DNA from: Tetranychus cinnabarinus
Taxonomy: Eukaryota; Arthropoda; Arachnida; Trombidiformes; Tetranychidae
NCBI GenBank assembly: GCA_022266195.1
Contig: WHVY01000003.1
Location: 3,658,001-3,722,000, forward strand
Length of the DNA stretch: 64,000 nucleotides
Direction of reading: 5' to 3'
Every line of letters starts with the position of its first letter. Position 1 is the stretch's first letter. Positions 57,736 through 64,000 of the stretch are shown in pieces. A program made the translations under genes and the position numbers. Below the pieces are notes generated by a model, which was given only the letters and a program-made list of their open reading frames with translations, was not told the DNA's origin and made no database searches.

Positions 57736-58748
57736 TTTTTGTAAATTGATCCCTTTTGAGTTGATAAACTTGATTGACTGAATTTCAAGCTTTTTCCGTC
57801 CATTATTTCCCTAAGACAATCAGTTTAACAATTTATCCAATCAATGTAATTGGTGTCCGGCCATTATTGACCATAAAGTTAAAATATTGGTTGAAAAATT
57901 GGTAACAGTTTCTATCTTCAACAAGATCTTTTAATTGAAAAGATGGGATATACAATAATTTTCTTGATTATGATATTTTAATTGCTCTTGAAATAGGCAT
58001 TATGCTTCAGATCAATTGATAAGATTTTTTATCAATTTTTTTGGTTATATTAGCAATTATCATTCAGTGTTGTGCTTTGTGGTCAATGATAGCCAAATAC
58101 TCTTCAGATGCATTTCAATGCATTTATTCACAAAATATAAAATTTACTTTTCTAAATGTTTCACTAATACCCGATTTCACCCGTCGATTCACCGAATAAC
58201 GGTTATAAAATTTATTCAATTAAGTTTTCGGCTATAAGAATTTCTTCGTTACTGATTAATGAGTATGAGCGTACATTTTTATCGACTTGAGACTTTTGAT
58301 TCGGTTTTTATCTGCATTTGAATATTTTTAATCCAATGGTCAGACAAATATTGGCTCTTAATTATTCAACTATACATTGAAACGTTAAATTTTTTTGAGA
58401 ATTGAACTGTCTTGCTGAATATGATCCAAAACATTTTGAATCATTGGCACATTAATTCTTTCACTTTCTGATCTTCACAGCGGTTTATGAATCCTGTTAA
58501 ATTGATTTTACATATTTTGAAAAAGAAGTTCTTGTGAACTTAAAATGAAAACTGAGGTTGACAGAATTTTAAGCAGCATGAAATCAATACCACGCATGTG
58601 TTAAAACCAATGTTTGGTTTTATTAACCTTTTGTCAACCAGCTCTAAATTTATCTCCTAATTAAGTTATCCTTTTGCTGTGAATATCAATTAGTTCTTAA
58701 TTAAATCTTAGTTTAATTTACTAAGCTAAGTACGCTGAATCTAACGAT
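57736..58748. other. NACA 3' flank and upstream part of the LINE
   Basis: AT-rich sequence with no gene. Part of it may be the LINE 5' untranslated region, but I could not find the element's 5' end. Composition shifts to a less AT-rich, LINE-like pattern only near 58740. Confidence 0.4.
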
Positions 58749-59828
58749 ATGCCTCTCGAGGTAATTGACATGGAAAAAAGAGCCCTGAAGCTCGAAAATC
58801 TGTTTGTATCATCACCTGTGCACGTGGATATGCTACCTGACATCTCAAACAATGTGGTTATCGATTCTACCTTTCTGGTAAACTCCTTTAATGATATTAT
58901 GGACCATATGGGACAATTTATGAAAGTCGCTGATAAGCGCAAACTGGAACCCAATTTCCCGACAATTAAAACACTCTTCGCCAAAGTGGTCAAGGAGGTA
59001 GTAAACAAGGAGATTGGGGATTCCAACATTAATGCGGCATTCAAATCTCTACACAAGGAAATCAATGAAATCAAAAGCAAGGTCAATGAGATCAGCAAGC
59101 CTGTTGATAAAGCTCCTCAATCGTACGCTGAGGTTCTCAAAAAGAAAGCCAAGAAAAGCTGTGTGTTCATAAAGCCTGCCGAAGGTCAAACCATCGAAGA
59201 CGTCGCATCTGAAGTCACCAAAATTATCAATGAAGATAAAGGACTACAAGTCAGAGATATTATTAAAGCAGGAGGATCAATCAAAATAACATCACCTCAA
59301 GAGAATTTTAATGAAAAGATATCAAAGATACATGCTGACCTGGGCAACAAGGCGGGAATCGAGATGGAGAGGAAAAAAGACCCCATGGTAAGAGTGATTG
59401 TTAGAAGTGACTCGGTTGAGGATGAAGTTAGCTTTAAGACAAGAAATTGTCTTGATCTGAGTGATGAAATTAAATTAATACATAAACAAGACTTTAAATC
59501 TAGAAGAGGCATAGAATTAACAAGATTAGTTTATCGTCTATCTCCAATAACTTACAAGAAAGTCAGCCAGAACAAAGTTCTATTTTTCAGTGGGGAGTCA
59601 GCCAGATTCAAAAATCACTATATGATTAATATCTGCACCAATTGTTGGGAAGCAGGTCATAAGAAAAGTAAATGCGAAAAAGAAACTTATATTGCTCCAG
59701 TGAAAACTGGCTGCAATATGTGTCAGAAACAAAAGAAAGATCATGATCATTCTACTTTCCACAAAAACTGTCCACTGCTGAATAAGCTAATTAACAAAGA
59801 AAGAAAAAACACCCAGACTGATGTTTAA
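58749..59828 (+). CDS. LINE ORF1 (gag-like RNA-binding protein)
   Basis: 359 residues from the ATG at 58749. The N-terminal 120 or so residues are helical and charged (coiled coil likely near 95-118), the middle (about 135-270) looks like the gag-type RNA-binding fold of R1/jockey ORF1 proteins, and the C-terminal region has a CCHC knuckle (CTNCWEAGHKKSKC, about 296-309) and a second Cys/His cluster (CNMCQKQKKDHDHSTFHKNC). Its role is to coat the element's RNA. The stop TAA at 59826-59828 overlaps the ORF2 start. Confidence 0.85.
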   Translation: MPLEVIDMEKRALKLENLFVSSPVHVDMLPDISNNVVIDSTFLVNSFNDIMDHMGQFMKVADKRKLEPNFPTIKTLFAKVVKEVVNKEIGDSNINAAFKSLHKEINEIKSKVNEISKPVDKAPQSYAEVLKKKAKKSCVFIKPAEGQTIEDVASEVTKIINEDKGLQVRDIIKAGGSIKITSPQENFNEKISKIHADLGNKAGIEMERKKDPMVRVIVRSDSVEDEVSFKTRNCLDLSDEIKLIHKQDFKSRRGIELTRLVYRLSPITYKKVSQNKVLFFSGESARFKNHYMINICTNCWEAGHKKSKCEKETYIAPVKTGCNMCQKQKKDHDHSTFHKNCPLLNKLINKERKNTQTDV

Positions 59829-62800
59829 GTTACTCAACTTAAACTGTGGTAAATCTCAAATTAAAACAGCAGGAATATTTAATGAAACAAGAAACGAATA
59901 TCAGACAGTTTTTACCCTCCAAGAGTTTAGTGTCCCGATACTAAACAATATTAAAATAACCTCTAATTCACTCAAAATATTCGAGAAAGGATACACAGCG
60001 GTAATTGCTGCTACCAACACAAAACCCAAATTAATTAGACAGACCGACAATTTCACACTCATTACTCTAACCATTGAAAATCAAAGAATCTTTGTAGCTT
60101 CATTATATCTCCCAACACCAACAACCTTTCAGAATACCAAAACCATAATAGGTGAACTAGCCAAAGCTTTAACAATAGTCAAACATCTTAAAGGAACAGT
60201 TAGTGGTGATCTTAATTGTGAGCATCCTAACTGGTCCTACAATGCCAGGAAAAAATATCTTACCTCAGCTCAACTCATAGTAGACAATCTTAGCTTATTT
60301 GATCTCACCAGCGCAATAAAGCCGTGTATTAATAACTTTACCTTCTCCAGTACAAATGGTAAATCATGGATAGATGCAGTTTTTAGCAAAGAAATTGAAG
60401 TGACTGAAGTTAATCAAAAATTCATGTTAGAAGAGTCTGACCATAAACTGATCTTAGTCTCGGGAAGGATAGGAAATGAGATAAAACACGAAAGTGTTAC
60501 CTCTAAACTTGTCTCTAGTCTGGATAGAAAAGTCTTTAATGATAAAATAGTTAGTTACTTCCCACCCAAAGAATATTGGAATGAAACTAAAAGCAAAACT
60601 GAACTTGACAACAGAGTCACTGATCTCATGATCTCTACCCTGGGCATTCAAGCTGAGTCAGTAATGACTAAACAGATCCGAATACCTAAACCTAAGAAAC
60701 CTCCTATTTCCAGAATCATTAAAAAACTCTCAAGAAAGAATAACAAACGCAAAATACAAGAAAGATCAGAAATCATTAGCTTGTTGAAAATGGAGCTGAT
60801 CGAGAACAATGAAAATGTACACAACGATTTCTATCAACATGATCATCCTGCATTCTGGAGAAGACTGGACTCACTTCTAATTGAGAAAACTATTGAGAAG
60901 CCTGAATTTGAAATGAAAAAGCAAGAGAAAATAGATGAATTCACGAACAATACTGAAACAAAGAATCTCATAAATGTACTCAAGGCTACAACGAGTCTCC
61001 CCAGCATCAGTCTAACCCTGACTCATGAGAGCTTCATTGAAGCCATCAAAAAATTGTCCAACAAAGCCTCTCATGGAATTGATTTCATGAAAAAAGACAC
61101 AATAATACAACTGGTAGCTGAAAAACAAGACGATCTGTTTGCTCTCTTTGCAAAAGTCACGCACTTTGGTCTATTTCCAACTGCATGGAAACTCTCTAGA
61201 GCCACCATCATCCCTAAATCAGACGGCATCAGACCAAGAACAATACAAATTCAAATGGCTTTTTCAAAAGTTCTGGAAATCATAATCTTAAATGAACTAA
61301 CAAAGATCACTCCGATCTCCTTCTTCAAGAACCAATTTGCCTACCAAAGGAACAAAAATACAACTGACCTATTACTTGATATCAAAGATACACTGAAAAA
61401 CCAACCAAATGACCTCGTTCGCAATCATCAATTTATAATATCTGACGTGGAATCTGCCTTCGCTTCAATCAAGCACAACCATATCATAAATGCCTTATCA
61501 TCGCTATCCTGTCCAACTCCACTAATCTTAATCATTGTCTCGTTTCTGTCTGACCGTAAAGTTGGTCTATTTCAAGATGACAAAGTGAAGTGGAAACAGA
61601 TAATCGGAGGAGTGCCTGAAGGTTCTGCACTAGGTCCTGTATTATATGCTTATGGATTTCAACTAGCTTTGAATAATTTACAAACAGTCGGTAGGATAAC
61701 AAATCCCAAAAACATCATGAACAAAAAACGCCATGAATTTAACATGGCTGCCAAGACCTTGGCCTATGCAGATGATGTAGTTAACATCTCCTACACCTGT
61801 TCAAAAAACAAGGGGATTGCTATCAATGAACGCTTCAATGAAATGAAACAGATTATCAACAACCACCAACTTGATATGCTACCAGTCAAATCAAAGGTAA
61901 TCTGTAGACTAAACGACACTGATGGACTGCTCATTCCACAAACAGAATCGGCCAAGATTCTTGGTGTTCCAGTATTAACAAAGTCACAATTGGTAAACTA
62001 TGATGAATACCTCTTAACTCTTAAGGAAAAAATCTCCTTCCTTATGAGTAAGAAACGAATCATTAAACTTATGCCTAAGAAGACCCAGAACATCATAGTT
62101 AAAACTTATAATAACCAACACTTCCTAAATCATGCTGCCTTAATAGTGGACGATGTCATTAGCAATCAGCTACTTTGTAAAAAATTTGAATATCTTTTCA
62201 GTCAACTGAACAGAAACCTCAACTCTTATCAACATCTTAGACAGCGAGAGCTACTTGGCTTCCTAACAGTCAATGGCTGTTTCATATCAAAGACTCTCGA
62301 AACGGCAATAAACAAAGGACTATCAGAGTTCATTAATGAAGGTACAATTCCACCATTTTATCAAAGAATAATTGATCTCGATCATAACCTTGGCCCATCT
62401 ATCATTAACAACGCTGTTTGGCACGGTATCAATGGAATCACGCAACTAGCTGTTCACAACTTTATGACCAAAAGGCTTCTAGCTAAAACCAAATACAGAA
62501 TCAGATACTTTTGGCCAAAAACGCCTTTCACTAAATTTGAGAAACTAGATTGGAGAATCAAATTCCTTGTCGGAATCTATGACTTCACCTATGACTCGAA
62601 AGTAATCTGTACCTGTGGTACTGGTTCAGCCATACCGCAACATGTAATTCAATATTGTCCCCTATTTACAGACTGGAAATTTTATCTATCTCATCGATTC
62701 AGGATGCCTGGACGCTTTGACTGGTTCATCACTAAGTTAAACCATCCGGAAGTTACCAAAATTGTGAAGAAAATGTTCAGCCACCTTAAAAATATCAAAG

Positions 62801-62853
62801 ACAACAATGGAAATCTTAACTTAATTGACCCAAACCATCCTCTACCATTGTAA
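59821..62853 (+). CDS. LINE ORF2 (endonuclease, reverse transcriptase)
   Basis: 1010 residues starting at ATGTTTAA, where the ORF1 stop overlaps. The apurinic-like endonuclease occupies about 1-215: LNLNCGKS at the start, TLQE, SGDLNCEHPNW (about 127-137) and SDHKLI (about 206). Reverse transcriptase (about 410-680) shows motif A SDVESAFASI (from about 541), motif B GGVPEGSALGP (from about 595) and the catalytic AYADD (about 647-651). A C-terminal CTCGTGSAIPQHVIQYC knuckle (about 930-946) is typical of the R1/jockey lineage. No RNase H domain was seen. The frame is uninterrupted and all visible catalytic motifs are present, so it may be recently active. Confidence 0.9.
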   Translation: MFKLLNLNCGKSQIKTAGIFNETRNEYQTVFTLQEFSVPILNNIKITSNSLKIFEKGYTAVIAATNTKPKLIRQTDNFTLITLTIENQRIFVASLYLPTPTTFQNTKTIIGELAKALTIVKHLKGTVSGDLNCEHPNWSYNARKKYLTSAQLIVDNLSLFDLTSAIKPCINNFTFSSTNGKSWIDAVFSKEIEVTEVNQKFMLEESDHKLILVSGRIGNEIKHESVTSKLVSSLDRKVFNDKIVSYFPPKEYWNETKSKTELDNRVTDLMISTLGIQAESVMTKQIRIPKPKKPPISRIIKKLSRKNNKRKIQERSEIISLLKMELIENNENVHNDFYQHDHPAFWRRLDSLLIEKTIEKPEFEMKKQEKIDEFTNNTETKNLINVLKATTSLPSISLTLTHESFIEAIKKLSNKASHGIDFMKKDTIIQLVAEKQDDLFALFAKVTHFGLFPTAWKLSRATIIPKSDGIRPRTIQIQMAFSKVLEIIILNELTKITPISFFKNQFAYQRNKNTTDLLLDIKDTLKNQPNDLVRNHQFIISDVESAFASIKHNHIINALSSLSCPTPLILIIVSFLSDRKVGLFQDDKVKWKQIIGGVPEGSALGPVLYAYGFQLALNNLQTVGRITNPKNIMNKKRHEFNMAAKTLAYADDVVNISYTCSKNKGIAINERFNEMKQIINNHQLDMLPVKSKVICRLNDTDGLLIPQTESAKILGVPVLTKSQLVNYDEYLLTLKEKISFLMSKKRIIKLMPKKTQNIIVKTYNNQHFLNHAALIVDDVISNQLLCKKFEYLFSQLNRNLNSYQHLRQRELLGFLTVNGCFISKTLETAINKGLSEFINEGTIPPFYQRIIDLDHNLGPSIINNAVWHGINGITQLAVHNFMTKRLLAKTKYRIRYFWPKTPFTKFEKLDWRIKFLVGIYDFTYDSKVICTCGTGSAIPQHVIQYCPLFTDWKFYLSHRFRMPGRFDWFITKLNHPEVTKIVKKMFSHLKNIKDNNGNLNLIDPNHPLPL

Positions 62854-63007
62854 CTCCCCTATCCTCATGTATAACTAAGCCTCTCAAACTGAAATACTGA
62901 CCAAACCAATGTAACTCAACACTTTGTCTACTTTTCTATCCCCTTAATGATGAATATTATGAATTTTCCTCATGAAAAATGTAATCTCTAATAGATACAA
63001 AAATGTA

Positions 63008-63025
63008 GCTCGTGAACAAGCGAGC
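63008..63025 (+). other. Stem-loop in the LINE 3' region
   Basis: GCTCG (63008-63012) pairs with CGAGC (63021-63025) around an 8-base loop, in the 3' tail about 20 bp before AATAAA. Such tail structures serve as reverse-transcriptase recognition sites in some LINEs; the function here is inferred. Confidence 0.4.
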
Positions 63026-63041
63026 ATGCCCAACACACCCC

Positions 63042-63047
63042 AATAAA
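63042..63047 (+). terminator. AATAAA near the LINE 3' end
   Basis: A poly(A) signal placed shortly after the stem-loop and just before the sequence returns to the SDHA promoter. Confidence 0.45.
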
Positions 63048-63165
63048 TTAACCAAGATTTACGTTGAAGAAACTGCATAATTTGATCCTTGTTGATTATA
63101 TTTTAATCATAACACATTAAAGTTTTTGTTTTATTTATTGTGGATATTTATTTCTTGGGCCAATC

Positions 63166-63970
63166 ATGTTTCGATTGATTCAAAAACTCAAGGTAAATTG
63201 TTTTAATTTGTTAAATTTTCAAGATTAATTCTCCAAATACCTTTTCTTTTTCTTATTCTCTTCATCATCTGAATGTTTTTCATGATTTTCTTCTATTTGC
63301 TCATCTTTGTCCTTGCATTTGTTTTTTATAGCTTAATAATGTCAGCTATTTCAAAGAAATTCCTAAAAACCAACGGAGAAATGTGCATATCTCTGGTGAA
63401 AAGAGAAAATGTTTCCCTAAATCAGCGGCAATCTCTAAAGATTATCCAGTTGTTGATCATACATTTGATGCTGTGGTAGTTGGAGCTGGTGGAGCAGGAC
63501 TTCGTGCAGCATTCGGATTAGTTGAAGAAGGTTTTTCGACCGCTGTGATTACTAAATTGTTTCCAACTAGAAGCCATACAGTCGCTGCTCAGGGCGGTAT
63601 TAATGCTGCTTTAGGCAACATGGAACCTGATGACTGGAGATGGCATATGTATGATACTGTTAAAGGATCAGATTGGCTTGGTGATCAGGATGCTATTCAT
63701 TATATGACCCGAGAAGCTCCGCATGCAGTTATTGAGGTTTGATTTATACAACCTTTTAGATTTATAATTTGCCTAATTTAATTTTTTTTTGAATCAGCTT
63801 GAAAATTATGGTATGCCTTTCAGTCGAACTGACGATGGTAAAATTTATCAAAGGGCGTTTGGAGGACAATCATATAATTTTGGCAAAGGTGGTCAAGCTC
63901 ATCGATGTTGCTGTGTTGCTGATCGAACTGGACATTCTCTGCTTCATACACTCTATGGTCAATCATTGAG
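63166..63970 (+). CDS. SDHA: SDHA, succinate dehydrogenase flavoprotein subunit, first three exons (3' partial)
   Basis: Exons 63166-63192, 63332-63736 and 63798-63970, with donors AAG|GTAAAT, GAG|GTTTGA and GAG|GTATGA and acceptors TTATAG and GAATCAG, all in phase (0, 0, then 2 leftover bases). The start MFRLIQKLK is a short mitochondrial presequence split by intron 1. The FAD-binding motif VVVGAGGAGLRAAFGL, the covalent-FAD histidine segment TRSHTVAAQGGINAALGNME, DWRWHMYDTVKGSDWLGDQD, REAPHAVIE and QRAFGGQSYNFGKGGQAHRC identify it without doubt. It oxidises succinate to fumarate in complex II and the TCA cycle. The remaining exons lie beyond the window. The LINE ends only about 120 bp upstream of the ATG. 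Confidence 0.97.
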
Positions 63971-64000
63971 GTATGATTGCAAATATTTCGTTGAATTTTT

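Larger units (their letters stand above)
58749..63050 (+). mobile_element. Apparently intact non-LTR retrotransposon (R1/jockey-type LINE)
   Basis: Two long uninterrupted ORFs (359 and 1010 codons) overlap by 8 bp, followed by a short 3' region with a stem-loop (63008-63025) and AATAAA (63042-63047). ORF2 carries endonuclease, reverse transcriptase and a zinc knuckle. The ORFs are less AT-rich than the flanks. The limits given are minimal: the 5' untranslated start and target-site duplication were not identified. Confidence 0.88.

Overview
The window is eukaryotic nuclear DNA from a small, AT-rich (roughly 30% GC by eye) arthropod genome. Short AT-rich GT-AG introns (about 55-90 bp), closely packed housekeeping genes, a partner-of-bursicon gene and an agatoxin-like neuropeptide all point to an arthropod. 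The style fits an acariform mite such as a spider mite, but the species is inferred, not shown. No tRNA, rRNA or CRISPR array was seen.

Layout. Positions 1-21,500 are a gene-poor AT-rich stretch whose only firm gene is the last two coding exons of an agatoxin-like peptide (8690-9000). From 21.5 kb the window becomes gene dense: a WH1/EVH1-like plus CRIB-like protein (21542-22624, +), LAMTOR3 (-) head to head with a MICOS MIC26/27 gene (+), a decayed LTR-retroelement gag-pro region (about 25.9-28.0 kb, -), a catalytically dead secreted serine protease homolog (28207-29367, +), a repeat block with three ~495-bp units (29.7-31.6 kb), a single-pass membrane protein (32124-34855, +), a short syntaxin-8-like SNARE (-), a membrane-associated progesterone receptor-like haem protein (+), WDR45/WIPI4 (-), SRP9 (-), ATP synthase inhibitor IF1 (-), a GALNT7-like glycosyltransferase (+), a DUF229 sulfatase-like protein (-), bursicon beta (-), a FAM210 protein (+), ECH1 (+), alpha-NAC (+), an apparently intact two-ORF non-LTR retrotransposon (58749 to about 63050, +), and the first exons of SDHA (63166 to the window edge, +).

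The genes do not form one pathway. Recurring themes are mitochondria (MIC26/27, IF1, FAM210, ECH1, SDHA), endomembranes and autophagy (LAMTOR3, syntaxin-8-like, WDR45, GALNT7, SRP9, NAC) and neurohormones (agatoxin-like peptide, bursicon beta). Exon structures below were built by hand from ORFs, splice consensus and phase agreement.

The most unusual items are a bursicon-beta intron that is almost a single giant hairpin, a syntaxin-8-like SNARE with His in place of the ionic-layer Gln, a direct-plus-inverted repeat block, a palindromic gag-pro relic, a mariner/pogo-type MITE, and the intact LINE inserted upstream of SDHA.
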